A stretch of DNA of 64,000 nucleotides from Streptomyces sp. GESEQ-35 (GTDB lineage Bacteria; Actinomycetota; Actinomycetes; Streptomycetales; Streptomycetaceae), in NCBI RefSeq assembly GCF_017948485.1, contig NZ_JAFFSX010000006.1:124001-188000 (forward strand). Direction: 5' to 3'. This document shows, in pieces, positions 32,242-40,710 of the stretch (positions within the stretch are counted from its first letter, which is position 1; the number at the start of each line of letters is the position of its first letter). The notes beneath the pieces were generated by a model. It saw only the letters and a list, made by a program, of their open reading frames with translations, was not told the origin of the DNA and did not search any database. Both the position numbers and the translations under genes were made by a program.

Positions 32242-33783
32242 ATGACGACGGGCAGTTCGCACACGAGCACCGCCCCCGACGGCGGCATCAGCACCTTCAA
32301 GGGGCAGGAACGCGCCCTGCGCGCCGACCGTCTCGGCACTGGCGGCCTGCTGCTCTCCGTCCTCGCCGCGACCGCCCCTCTCATGGTGGTCGCGGGTGTC
32401 ATGCCCACCACATTCGCGGTGATGGGCATTGTCGGACAGCCGCTGCTCTTCGTCGTGCTCGGCGTGGTGCTCGTCCTCTTCGGCATCGGGTACGCCGAGA
32501 TGAGCCGCCACGTCCACAACGCGGGCGCCTTCTACGCCTATATCTCCCGCGGCCTCGGCGGCACCGCCGGAGCGGCCGCCGCCCTGGTCGCCCTCGTCGC
32601 CTACAACGCCCTCCAGGTCGGCATCTACGGCATCTTCGGCTTCGAGGTCTCGGGCCTCTTCGCCACCTACGCCGACCTGGAGGTCGCCTGGTGGATACCG
32701 GCGCTGGCGGCCGTGGCCGCCGTCGGGGCGCTGGGCTGGCTGAAGATCGACGTCAACGCGCGCGTGCTCGGCGTGCTGCTGATCGTCGAGGTGGCCCTGG
32801 TCGTCGTCTTCGACATCGCCGCCGTCGCCGACCCGGCGGGGGAGGGGCTGTCCCTGCACGCCTTCAACCCGGACACGCTCAGCGGCGCCGGAGTCGGCAC
32901 CGCCCTCTGCTTCTGCATCGCGGCCTTCCTCGGCTTCGAGCAGGCGCCCGTGTACGCCGAGGAGACCAGCAGGCCGCACGTCCTCGTGCCGCGCGTGATG
33001 TTCCTCGCCGTCGGTGGCGTCGCCGTCTTCTTCGCGCTCAGCAGCTGGGCGCTCACCGTCGCCGCCGGGCCGTCCGCGATCGTCGGGGCGTCCCGCGAGC
33101 AGAGCGCCGGACTGCTGTTCTTCCTCACCGAGGAACGGCTGGGCGGCACCTTCACCGACGTCCTGCACGTTCTGTTCGTGACCGGCATGTTCGCGGCGAT
33201 GCTCAGCTTCCACAACGTCGTCGCCCGGTACGCCTTCGCCATGGGCCGCGAGGGCCTGCTGCCCGCCGCCTTCGGCCGCACCACCGGCACGAGCGGCGCC
33301 CCCGGCACCGGATCGCTGCTCCAAAGCGCCGTGGCCGCCGTGATCGTCATCGCCTTCGCGGTCGCCGACGACAAGCCGTCCGGCGACCCGACCGCGCCCG
33401 TCCTGCACCTGTTCACCTGGTTCGGCAACGTCGGCGCCCTCGGCGTGATCGTGCTGATGGCGCTGGCCTCCCTCTCGGTGGTCGTCTTCTTCGCCCGGCG
33501 CGGCGCCGCCGGCACCCAGGCCTGGCGGCTGGTCACCTCCGCGCTGGCCGGGATCGCCCTGCTCGTGATCGCCGTCTACACGGTCAGGGACTTCGACGTC
33601 CTGGTCGGCGCCGGCCCCGACTCGGCCCTCAGCTGGGCGCTCCCCGGCATCATCGGCGCCGCCCTCGTCATCGGCCTCGTCCAGGGCCTGCTGCTGCGCT
33701 CCCGCGCCCCCGAGACCCACGCCCGCATCGGCCTCGGCAACGAGGCGTTCCAGCTGGACAAGGCGGCGGAGGCCACCGACTGA
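32242..33783 (+). CDS. APC family amino acid permease
   Basis: Amino acid-polyamine-organocation permease of 513 residues with about twelve membrane helices. The N-terminal GTGGLLLSVLAATAPLMVVAG and FGIGYAEMSRHVHNAGAFYAYISRGLG match the family's substrate-binding helix 1 and 2-3 regions, and CFCIAAFLGFEQAPVYAEET corresponds to helix 6-7. AGGAAGG precedes ATG 32242. A hairpin follows 38 bases after the stop. Import of an amino acid or amine is expected; specificity is not readable. Confidence 0.87.
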   Translation: MTTGSSHTSTAPDGGISTFKGQERALRADRLGTGGLLLSVLAATAPLMVVAGVMPTTFAVMGIVGQPLLFVVLGVVLVLFGIGYAEMSRHVHNAGAFYAYISRGLGGTAGAAAALVALVAYNALQVGIYGIFGFEVSGLFATYADLEVAWWIPALAAVAAVGALGWLKIDVNARVLGVLLIVEVALVVVFDIAAVADPAGEGLSLHAFNPDTLSGAGVGTALCFCIAAFLGFEQAPVYAEETSRPHVLVPRVMFLAVGGVAVFFALSSWALTVAAGPSAIVGASREQSAGLLFFLTEERLGGTFTDVLHVLFVTGMFAAMLSFHNVVARYAFAMGREGLLPAAFGRTTGTSGAPGTGSLLQSAVAAVIVIAFAVADDKPSGDPTAPVLHLFTWFGNVGALGVIVLMALASLSVVVFFARRGAAGTQAWRLVTSALAGIALLVIAVYTVRDFDVLVGAGPDSALSWALPGIIGAALVIGLVQGLLLRSRAPETHARIGLGNEAFQLDKAAEATD

Positions 33784-33821
33784 GCCGTACCGGTACGTAA
33801 GAAGTGATTACGGAACCCTGA

Positions 33822-33865
33822 CGAGCACCCGCGATCCCTGGCCCCGCAGGGCCCGCGGGTGCTCG
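33822..33865 (+). terminator. Hairpin between the APC permease and molybdopterin oxidoreductase genes
   Basis: Perfect 12-bp arms (33822-33833 and 33854-33865), with further pairing CCCTG/CAGGG inside the loop. It starts 38 bases after the permease stop and ends 9 bases before the next GTG start, so it could also shape that gene's leader. Confidence 0.65.
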
Positions 33866-33874
33866 AATGGATGA

Positions 33875-34609
33875 GTGAACCCCGAACCGTCCGAACAGCC
33901 CGAGGAACGCGGCAAGCCGATCGGCCGCCGTGTCCTCCTCGGCACCCTCGGCCTGGGTGCCCTGGGCGTGGTCGCCGCGCCCGGCCTGCAACGCGGCCTG
34001 GAGTCCTTCCTCGGCAGCGCGGCCGACAAGGACCCCACCGGCCTGACCGGTCTGCTCCCGAACGGCGGCGGCTTCCGCTACTACTCGGTCGCGTCCTCCG
34101 TACCCCACAAGGACGACGGGAACTACCGGCTCACCGTCGACGGCCTGGTCGACCGCCCGAAGACCTACACCCTGGCCGATCTGCGGGCCCTGCCGCAGAC
34201 CCGGATGGTCAAGGACGTGCAGTGCGTCACCGGCTGGCGCGTCCCGCACACCCCCTTCGAGGGGGTACGTCTGTCCCGGCTGCTGGACGCCGCGGGAGCG
34301 CGCCCCACGGCCGGGGCGGTCCGGTTCACCTGCTTCGACGGCACGTACACGGAGAGCCTCACCCTCGACCAGGCCCGCCGCGCGGACGTCCTGGTCGCCC
34401 TGCGTATGCAGGACAAGGACCTGGGCCACTCCCACGGCGGCCCGGTCCGTCTGTATGTCGCCCCCATGTACTTCTACAAGTCGGCCAAGTGGCTCTCCGG
34501 CATCACCCTCACCGACGAGGTGGAGCCCGGCTACTGGGAGGAGCGCGGCTACGACGTCGACGCCTGGGTCGGCCGCTCGAACGGACGCGACGATGAGCCT
34601 ACGAGCTGA
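33875..34609 (+). CDS. Molybdopterin-dependent oxidoreductase (sulfite oxidase/MsrP-like fold)
   Basis: Oxidoreductase of 244 residues. The N-terminal GRRVLLGTLGLGALGVVAAPG is a Tat-type signal or signal-anchor. The catalytic domain has the SUOX/YedY fold motif VQCVTGWRVPHTPFEGV, with Cys117 as the expected molybdenum ligand, then RFTCFDGTYTESL and YVAPMYFYKSAKWLSGITLTDE. Substrates in this family range from sulfite to methionine sulfoxide in proteins. The next gene encodes a cytochrome b-type membrane protein overlapping by 17 bases, a likely electron partner as with MsrQ. A start at GTG 33875 puts the RR pair at residues 18-19. Confidence 0.88.
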   Translation: MNPEPSEQPEERGKPIGRRVLLGTLGLGALGVVAAPGLQRGLESFLGSAADKDPTGLTGLLPNGGGFRYYSVASSVPHKDDGNYRLTVDGLVDRPKTYTLADLRALPQTRMVKDVQCVTGWRVPHTPFEGVRLSRLLDAAGARPTAGAVRFTCFDGTYTESLTLDQARRADVLVALRMQDKDLGHSHGGPVRLYVAPMYFYKSAKWLSGITLTDEVEPGYWEERGYDVDAWVGRSNGRDDEPTS

Positions 34610-35213
34610 GGCGCCCCCCACCGCACGGGTCCGCCGGTTCGGCCGGGCCCAACGGTGGGTGCACCGGCTGACCGCCGCGCTGATGGGTGTGTGCGTGGTG
34701 ACGGCGGCCTGTCTCTACCTCCCCCAACTCGCCGAACTCGTCGGCCGCCGCGAGCTGGTGGTCCGTATCCACGAGTGGGCCGGACTCGCCCTCCCCGTCC
34801 CGGTGCTGGCCGGTCTCGTCTCCCGCGCCTTCCGCGCCGACCTGCGCTTCCTGAACCGCTTCGGACCGCACGACCGGGTCTGGCTGCGCGCGGCACTGCA
34901 CCGCGACAAGCGGACGTCGGCCCGCCCGGCGGGCAAGTTCAACGCCGGACAGAAGGTCTACGCCGCCTGGATCTCGGGCGCCACGCTGGTGATGCTCGGC
35001 ACGGGGCTGATCATGTGGTTCACCCACCTCACCCCGCTGATGTGGCGGACCAGCGCGACCTTCGTCCACGACTGGCTCGCCCTCACCATCGGCATCGTCC
35101 TCGCCGGCCACATCGGCATGGCGCTGGCGGACCCGGAGGCCCGGCGCGGTCTGCGCACGGGGTCGGTCTCGCGGGAGTGGGCGGACCGGGAGCACCCCCT
35201 CTGGCGTCCGTGA
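34593..35213 (+). CDS. Cytochrome b561-like membrane electron carrier
   Basis: Integral membrane protein of 206 residues with four hydrophobic segments, each carrying histidines suited to haem b coordination (RWVHRLTAALMG, VRIHEWAGLALP, TFVHDWLALTIG, GHIGMALADP). It is of the cytochrome b/b6 domain type. The ATG at 34593 lies inside the end of the molybdopterin oxidoreductase gene. The pair probably makes a membrane-tethered redox enzyme: quinol to haem to molybdenum centre. No twin-Cys or other extra cofactor site was seen. Confidence 0.85.
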   Translation: MSLRAEAPPTARVRRFGRAQRWVHRLTAALMGVCVVTAACLYLPQLAELVGRRELVVRIHEWAGLALPVPVLAGLVSRAFRADLRFLNRFGPHDRVWLRAALHRDKRTSARPAGKFNAGQKVYAAWISGATLVMLGTGLIMWFTHLTPLMWRTSATFVHDWLALTIGIVLAGHIGMALADPEARRGLRTGSVSREWADREHPLWRP

Positions 35214-35223
35214 CGGCGGTCGC

Positions 35224-36345
35224 TCACAGGGACGGACCGGTCGAGGCGGTGCTCGGTGACTCGACCGGCGAAGGACTGGCGGAGCTGCCGGGGGCGACGA
35301 GGGTGAAGGCGTCGTCCAGCCTCGCCGTCCCGCCGTACGTGACGCTCACGGCGGCGCTCTGCGGATAGGTGCCCGACGGCGGAACCGGGACGACGACGTC
35401 GAAGGTCAACCGGTCGCGCGGCTCGGCCCCGTGGTCCTGCTGCACGGCAGCGAGCGCAGGCGCTCCGGCGACGGTCACACCCCTCAGTCCGCTCAGCAGT
35501 TCCGCCTTGTCGAAGTAGAGGCCGCCGACCCGGACGGTGATCGTGTCACCCGGCTTGGCCTCGCCGTCCGCGCCCACGTCCACGGAGACGATCCGGAAGT
35601 CGCAGACGCCGCCGCCTTTGTCCGAGGACGGCGTCAACCGCACGGTGGTGGACGGGTGTTGCCGGTGGAACCGCAGGACTCCGCCGAGTACGGCGTGGGC
35701 GGCGCGTGCCTTGCAACCGGTGAGCCTGCCCTGGAGCGCGGCGTAGTCGGCGGCCGCGGTCTCCCAGTCGCCGCCCTGCCCTTGTGCGGCCTTGCACACC
35801 TCGGCGAGTGCGCGGACCACGCGCCAGTCGTCGTCCGGCGGTTCGGCCGGGATCAGCTTGGCGGTGGCCCCGCACTTCTCGGGGTGTTCACCGAGCGCGT
35901 CGTAGACACTCTCCGGGTCGGCGGTCCGGTCACTGTCGGGCGACTTCGGCCCCCAGGGCAGCCAGCGGGGAGTCTCGACCGGCCCGCCCCCGCCGCTGGA
36001 GCCGCCGCTCCCGCCCGAGCCACCGGAACCGCCCGATCCGCTTGAACTCCCGGATGCACCGGACCCGTTGGTTCCCCCGGAACCGTCGGTCCCACCGGTC
36101 GCGCTGTCACCACCGCCCCCACCATCGGGCCGCCACATCGGCGTGTTCCCGACGGGCCCGCCCGTATCGCTCGTCCCACCGTCGCCCCGACCGCCGCTCG
36201 ATACCCCGCCCGAGACACTCGTGCCCCCACCGCCGGAGCCGCCCGCGGCGCCGTTCCCGTCCCCGCCGCACGCCGCGGCCGTCGCGATCGCCAGTGCTCC
36301 GGCGATCAACAGCCCAGATATGCGCGCCCCGAGTGATACCGCCAT
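35224..36345 (-). CDS. Putative lipoprotein with a long Gly/Ser linker
   Basis: Predicted lipoprotein of 373 residues. The signal sequence ends in ATAAAC with Cys at about residue 26 as the lipidation site. Residues about 28-125 form a low-complexity Gly/Ser/Thr/Pro linker (e.g. SGGSGGSGGSGGSSGGGG). Then comes a Cys-containing helical domain (HPEKCGATAKLIPAEPPDDDW...EVCKAAQG...GCKARAAH) and a C-terminal beta domain with GDTITVRVGGLYF resembling an IPT/TIG-like fold, ending in a Ser/Thr/Pro tail. It sits at the outside of the membrane. No known function can be given. Confidence 0.75.
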   Translation of the reverse strand: MAVSLGARISGLLIAGALAIATAAACGGDGNGAAGGSGGGGTSVSGGVSSGGRGDGGTSDTGGPVGNTPMWRPDGGGGGDSATGGTDGSGGTNGSGASGSSSGSGGSGGSGGSGGSSGGGGPVETPRWLPWGPKSPDSDRTADPESVYDALGEHPEKCGATAKLIPAEPPDDDWRVVRALAEVCKAAQGQGGDWETAAADYAALQGRLTGCKARAAHAVLGGVLRFHRQHPSTTVRLTPSSDKGGGVCDFRIVSVDVGADGEAKPGDTITVRVGGLYFDKAELLSGLRGVTVAGAPALAAVQQDHGAEPRDRLTFDVVVPVPPSGTYPQSAAVSVTYGGTARLDDAFTLVAPGSSASPSPVESPSTASTGPSL

Positions 36346-37078
36346 GCCGCCCCCGATGCCATCAGCCCCGGGCGTGACCCAGTAGGCCTGAGCTCCGGAG
36401 GTCTCCCCATGATGGGACGCGCGCTCCCGTCCGGGAAGCGGATTGCCCCAGGCTGCTAAAGCTGGGACAAACCGGAACTCAAGAGGCGAAGCCGAGCAGA
36501 ACCTTGCACGACCGGCTCCGGTCCGCCGCGAGGGCAAACGCCGACTTGGCCTCCCGGACCGGCACCACCGCACTCACCAGCCCGTCGAACGACGGCTCGG
36601 CCGCAGCCCTAAGGAGGCTGGGGCCGACCTGCGCCGTTTCGGCACCCCGAGAGGTGAACAGGAATTCCTGCCTCGAATGTGTGACCTTTGCGGGCGGGCC
36701 TCGTTGGACGCCATGACGGGGCCATCGGGGCGGAGTTGGGCGGGGGCGGGACAGTGGGAGGGCTGCGTACGATCGCTGCGCCATTCGTGGCGTCCGCACC
36801 GGCGACGGACGGCACCGCCCCTGCATGACCGGAGTGATCGTGCAGGGCATCGGACCGCCCAGGCCTCATCGGGGATCTTTGGGCGTGAGGAACCCCGCCC
36901 CCGCATGCCCGGACCACGGACGAGATCCGTGCGGGCCGGATGCGGAGCGAACGCGGGGAACCAGAACGCCCAACATTGTTCGGGGTGTTCGGCTGAGCAT
37001 GAGCCCTGGCGCCCGGACTCGCTCCCGCTCAGTCTCTAGGAACCGTGAGCCGTCATCCTCGTACGCCTCCTACGCCTC
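36346..37078. other. Gene-poor region of 733 bases with a dehydrogenase remnant
   Basis: Between the lipoprotein gene and gntP no intact gene could be supported. The visible content is the C-terminal remnant at 36479-36661. The rest (36662-37078) shows weaker codon structure, several open frames without family match or ribosome-binding site, and a short tandem TACGCCTCC pair next to the gntP stop. Confidence 0.55.
36479..36661 (-). pseudogene. C-terminal remnant of a zinc-type dehydrogenase (idonate dehydrogenase-like)
   Basis: On the minus strand the last 35-60 residues of a reading frame, ending in FALAADRSRSCKVLLGFAS, look like the C-terminus of L-idonate 5-dehydrogenase-type enzymes (VxPVREAKSAFALAxDRSRxxKV). 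The catalytic and nucleotide-binding parts upstream are absent, with an unrelated sequence in their place. Its position beside gntP and gntK fits a decayed idonate/gluconate catabolic gene. The match is short, so confidence is limited. Confidence 0.4.
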
Positions 37079-38476
37079 CTAAATCACCAGGGAGAGAAGC
37101 AGGACGAATCCTCCCGCGACCACCGAGATGATCGTCTCCATGACCGACCAGGTCTTGATGGTCTGGCCGACGTCGAGGCCGAAGTACTCCTTCACCAGCC
37201 AGAAGCCGGCGTCGTTGACATGGCTGAAGAAGAGCGAGCCGGCGCCGATGGCGAGGACGAGCAGGGCGGTCTCCCCGGTCGACATGCCGACCGCGAGCGG
37301 GGCGACCAGGCCGGCCGCCGAGATCGTCGCCACCGTCGCCGAACCGGTCGCCAGACGGATCGCCACCGCGATCAGCCAGGCCAGCAGCAGGGCCGGGATC
37401 GACCAGTCCTCGGAGATCTCCAGGATCATCTGGCCCACGCCGGAGTCGATCAGCGTCTGCTTGAAGCCGCCGCCCGCGCCGACGATCAGCAGGATGCCCG
37501 CGATGGGCGCGAGGCCCTTCTCGACGAGCCCCGAGACCCGGTCCTTGCCGAACCCGGCGGGCCGCAGCAGCGTGAAGATGCCGAGGAGCACGGAGGCGAG
37601 CAGGGCGATCAGCGGGGAGCCGATGACGTCGAAGACGCGCTGCGTGGTGTTCTCGGGGTCGTCGATGACGATGTCGACGAGTGCCTTGGAGAGCATCAGG
37701 ACCACCGGCAGCAGCATGGTGGCGAGGGTCGCGCCGAAGCTCGGGCGCTTCTCCAGCTCCTCGGAAGCGCGCTGCGGGATCATGCGATCCGGGGCCGGGA
37801 CATCCACCCAGCGGGCCGCGACCTTCGAGAACAGCGGTCCGGCGATGATCACCGTCGGTATGGCGACCAGGACACCCAGCGCCAGCGTGACACCCAGGTT
37901 GGCCTTGACCGCGTCGATCGCGACCAGCGGGCCGGGGTGCGGCGGAACCAGGCCGTGCATCACGGACAGACCCGCGAGCGCCGGGATGCCGATGCGCATC
38001 AGGGAGTAGTTGCCGCGTTTGGCGACCATCAGCACGACCGGGATCAGCAGGACGACGCCGACCTCGAAGAACAGCGGCAGACCGATCACCGAGGCGATCA
38101 GCACCATCGCCCACGGCATCGAACGGCCGCCGGCCTTGGCGAGGATCGTGTCGACGATCTCGTCCGCGCCACCGGAGTCGGCGAGCATCTTGCCGAGGAT
38201 CGCACCCAGCGCGATCAGCACACCCACGCCCGCGACCGTGGTCCCGAGCCCGGTGGTGAAGCTCGCGATCGCCTTGTCCAGCGGCGCCCCGGCGAACGCG
38301 CCGAGCGCCAGCGAGCCGATGGTCAGGGACAGGAAGGCGTGCAGCTTGAACTTGGTGATGAGCAGGACGATGACGGCGATGCCCGCCAGTACGGCTATGC
38401 CCAGCTGAGCGTGGCCGGCCGAGGTGATGGGCTCGACGGTGTCCGCTGCCAGCAGCTCGGCGTTGAGTCTGGTCAC
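37079..38476 (-). CDS. gntP: Gluconate:H+ symporter, GntP family
   Basis: GntP-family permease of 465 residues with about twelve to fourteen membrane segments. It has the family stretch LGAILGKMLADSGGADEIVDTIL, GLPLFFEVGVVLLIPVV, HGLVPPHPGPLVAI and the C-terminal SHVNDAGFWLVKEYFGL. The GTG start at 38476 has AAGGGAA upstream. Gluconokinase is encoded 50 bases upstream on the same strand, so the two form a gluconate uptake and phosphorylation operon feeding 6-phosphogluconate to the pentose phosphate pathway. A divergent GntR-type regulator lies beyond the kinase. Confidence 0.93.
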   Translation of the reverse strand: MTRLNAELLAADTVEPITSAGHAQLGIAVLAGIAVIVLLITKFKLHAFLSLTIGSLALGAFAGAPLDKAIASFTTGLGTTVAGVGVLIALGAILGKMLADSGGADEIVDTILAKAGGRSMPWAMVLIASVIGLPLFFEVGVVLLIPVVLMVAKRGNYSLMRIGIPALAGLSVMHGLVPPHPGPLVAIDAVKANLGVTLALGVLVAIPTVIIAGPLFSKVAARWVDVPAPDRMIPQRASEELEKRPSFGATLATMLLPVVLMLSKALVDIVIDDPENTTQRVFDVIGSPLIALLASVLLGIFTLLRPAGFGKDRVSGLVEKGLAPIAGILLIVGAGGGFKQTLIDSGVGQMILEISEDWSIPALLLAWLIAVAIRLATGSATVATISAAGLVAPLAVGMSTGETALLVLAIGAGSLFFSHVNDAGFWLVKEYFGLDVGQTIKTWSVMETIISVVAGGFVLLLSLVI

Positions 38477-38526
38477 GGGAGTTCCCTTGCAGGTACGGGG
38501 GGATGGGGGAAGGTGCGTGGGGGGGG

Positions 38527-39045
38527 TTAGGGGGTCGGCTCGGGGAGAGCCGTGAGAGCGGTCATGGCCCGTTCGGTGATCTCCTCGGGGCTGCCGGAGA
38601 CGTCGACCGCGACGCCCGCCTCGTCCGGCTGGAGCGGCTGGAGCGTGGCGAACTGGGAGTCGAGGAGCGCCGTCGGCATGAAGTGCCCCTGGCGGTGCGC
38701 CATCCGGTCCTCGATGAGGGCACGGTCGCCGGTGAGGTGCACGAAGACGATGCCGGGGCCCGCGGCCCGCAGCCGGTCGCGGTACGACCGCTTCAGCGCG
38801 GAGCTGCTGACCACCCCGCCGAGTCCCGCCCGCCCGTGTGCCCAGGCGCCGATGGCGTCCAGCCACGGCCACCGGTCCTCGTCGGTGAGCGGGATGCCGG
38901 CCGACATCTTGGTGATGTTGGCCGGCGGGTGGAAGTCGTCGCCCTCGGCGTAGGGGACGCCGAGCCGGGCGGCGAGCAGGGGACCGATGGTGGTCTTGCC
39001 GGTGCCCGCGACGCCCATGACCACGACGACATGGGGGGTACTCAT
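38527..39045 (-). CDS. gntK: Gluconokinase
   Basis: Gluconate kinase of 172 residues in the P-loop GntK family: MGVAGTGKTTIGPLLA is Walker A, and EGDDFHPPANITKMSAGIPLTDEDRWPWLDAIG is the conserved substrate-lid region. CSALKRSYRD is altered here to SSALKRSYRD, a common variant. It converts gluconate and ATP to 6-phosphogluconate. It is divergent from the GntR-type regulator, with a palindrome in the gap, and is followed by gntP. Confidence 0.94.
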   Translation of the reverse strand: MSTPHVVVVMGVAGTGKTTIGPLLAARLGVPYAEGDDFHPPANITKMSAGIPLTDEDRWPWLDAIGAWAHGRAGLGGVVSSSALKRSYRDRLRAAGPGIVFVHLTGDRALIEDRMAHRQGHFMPTALLDSQFATLQPLQPDEAGVAVDVSGSPEEITERAMTALTALPEPTP

Positions 39046-39149
39046 CGCTGCCTCACTTGCTTGCTGCTGTCCTCGTCGACACGTGCCTCGAAAAATCTCA
39101 CCGAACTGAAACCCATTAGGTACGACGAATTCAAGAGTCTGTGACAAAT

Positions 39150-39160
39150 AAGTCTGACTT
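39150..39160. promoter_or_regulatory. Candidate GntR-type operator between gntK and its regulator
   Basis: AAGTCTGACTT, a perfect 5-1-5 palindrome in an A/T-rich stretch, lies 105 bases from the gntK start and 35 bases from the regulator start. The GTC-N-GAC core resembles FadR-subfamily operators. Confidence 0.55.
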
Positions 39161-39194
39161 TTTCTTCCCGTGATCCGGCCCGTACTCTGTGTGC

Positions 39195-39896
39195 ATGAGC
39201 ACATCGGGTCGAGGGCTGCACGGCCGCGTACTGGAAGCCCTCGGCCCCGCGATCACCGCGGGGGAGTACCCGCCGGGCAGCGTCCTGCGCACGGACGAAC
39301 TGTCCCAGCGGTTCGACGTCTCACGCTCCGTGATGCGCGAGGCCGTCCGCGTCCTCGAATCCATGCATCTGGTCGAGTCCCGCCGCCGCGTGGGCGTCAC
39401 GGTCCGCCCCAAGGCCGAGTGGAATGTCTACGACCCTCAGGTCATCCGCTGGCGGCTGGCCGGCGCCGACCGCCCCCAGCAACTGCGCTCGCTCACCGTG
39501 CTGCGCTCGGCGATCGAACCGGTCGCCGCGGGCCTCGCCGCCAAGCACGCCACCGCCGACCAGTGCGCCGAACTCACCGAGTGCGCCCTGGGGATGGTCG
39601 CCCACTCCAAGGGGCACCAACTGGAGGGCTACCTCCGCCACGACGTGGCCTTCCACCGGGTGATCCTCAACGCCTCCGGCAACGAGATGTTCGCCCGCCT
39701 CGGGGACGTCGTCGCCGAGGTCCTCACCGGCCGCACCCAGCACGAGGTCATGTTCGAGGACCCCGACCCGGCCGCCGTCACCCTGCACGTCCAGGTCGCG
39801 GAGGCGGTCCGCGCGGGCGACGCGGTCCGCGCCGAGCACCTCACCCGGGAGATCACCGAGGGCGCGCTCCAGGAGCTGGACATCCTCGCCCCGTAG
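39195..39896 (+). CDS. FadR-subfamily GntR regulator of the gluconate operon
   Basis: Transcriptional regulator of 233 residues. The N-terminal winged helix has TDELSQRFDVSRSVMREAVRVLESMHLVESRRRVGVTV. The C-terminal FCD domain has the metal/effector-ligand pattern DVAFHRVILNASGNEMF followed by HVQVAEAVRAGD. ATG 39195 is used; an in-frame GTG at 39189 is close by and no ribosome-binding site is evident, so the message may be leaderless. Divergence from gntK/gntP makes it the probable repressor, released by gluconate or 6-phosphogluconate. Confidence 0.9.
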   Translation: MSTSGRGLHGRVLEALGPAITAGEYPPGSVLRTDELSQRFDVSRSVMREAVRVLESMHLVESRRRVGVTVRPKAEWNVYDPQVIRWRLAGADRPQQLRSLTVLRSAIEPVAAGLAAKHATADQCAELTECALGMVAHSKGHQLEGYLRHDVAFHRVILNASGNEMFARLGDVVAEVLTGRTQHEVMFEDPDPAAVTLHVQVAEAVRAGDAVRAEHLTREITEGALQELDILAP

Positions 39897-39916
39897 CGCC
39901 GGTCGGTCGGCGCCGG

Positions 39917-40339
39917 TCAGTCGAGGAACTCCCCGTCGACGTACACCCACGCCCCCTCCACCCGCTCGAACCGGCTCCGCTCGTGCAGCGACCCGCCCCG
40001 GAACGAGGCGCGGAAGGTCACGGTCCCGGCGGAGTGGAACGCCGATCCCTCGCCGGTGCCGAGGATCTCCAGTCCCGTCCACTTCATCGCCGGATCGAGG
40101 TCGACCCGCGCGGGCCGGGTCCGGGGATGCCAGGTGCGCAGTAGGTACGCCTCGTCCCGTTGCGTAAAAGCGCTGTAACGCGACCGCATCAGAGCCTCGG
40201 CGGTCGGTGCCGTCATGTCACCCCGATGAAATCGGCCACAGCACTTCTCGTACGTCTCCGCAAGACCGCACGGGCAGGGGAGGGGGCGCGCGGCGGTGGA
40301 GGTGCGCTGTTGCCGGTGAGCCGGGTTGCGTCGGGACAT
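39917..40339 (-). CDS. YchJ family (UPF0225) protein with SEC-C zinc motif
   Basis: Protein of 140 residues. An N-terminal SEC-C-type zinc motif CPCGLAETYEKCCGRFH is followed by the YchJ domain (TAEALMRSRYSAFTQRDEAYLLRTWHPRTRP, LEILGTGEGSAFHSAGTVTFRASF). The family is NTF2-like in fold and widespread, with no firm function. GGAGGC precedes ATG 40339. It lies upstream of and divergent from the contractile injection system operon, and is probably unrelated to it. Confidence 0.88.
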   Translation of the reverse strand: MSRRNPAHRQQRTSTAARPLPCPCGLAETYEKCCGRFHRGDMTAPTAEALMRSRYSAFTQRDEAYLLRTWHPRTRPARVDLDPAMKWTGLEILGTGEGSAFHSAGTVTFRASFRGGSLHERSRFERVEGAWVYVDGEFLD

Positions 40340-40710
40340 GCCTCCATTCTGCTGGAACAGTGACTGTGGAGATTCTGTGGATCACCCGTTCCGACACGCG
40401 CACATGGTGTGCGAGTCATGTTCGGTGCCCTTCATGGAAACTCCTTCAGGGCTGGCGTGAACACGTCTTGCTTCAGCAACTGCCTACTCACCAAGGTGGG
40501 TTGAGCACTTGAGCATCAGGAGTCACAAGCGAGCTGCTTGGCCCGGACGGCCGTCCGCCCGGGAACTGACGGGGGAAAACTGATGCGGTGTCCGTGGACC
40601 GGTTGCGTCGTCTCGCGCCGGGGGCCTCCGCGTGCGCCGGAAAACAGATCTCACCCTCTGCCGCCTCTTGGTGCCTTTCACCTGGTGCCTGAGAAGGGAT
40701 AGGAGGGGGA
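40340..40710 (+). promoter_or_regulatory. Leader and promoter region of the contractile injection system operon
   Basis: This 371-base region lacks a gene. It holds two inverted repeats: CGCACATGGTGTGCG (40399-40413) and CGGACGGCCGTCCG (40544-40557, extended by flanking CCC/GGG). A strong ribosome-binding site AGGAGGGGGA ends just before the sheath ATG. The palindromes could bind regulators or shape the leader; a specific sigma factor site was not identified. It is the only long gap in front of the operon, so it should hold the main promoter. Confidence 0.6.

Noticed and set aside
36443..37039. Plus-strand open reading frame of 198 residues near gntP
   Set aside because: It has no ribosome-binding site, no recognisable domain and odd composition, and the minus strand carries the dehydrogenase-like end.
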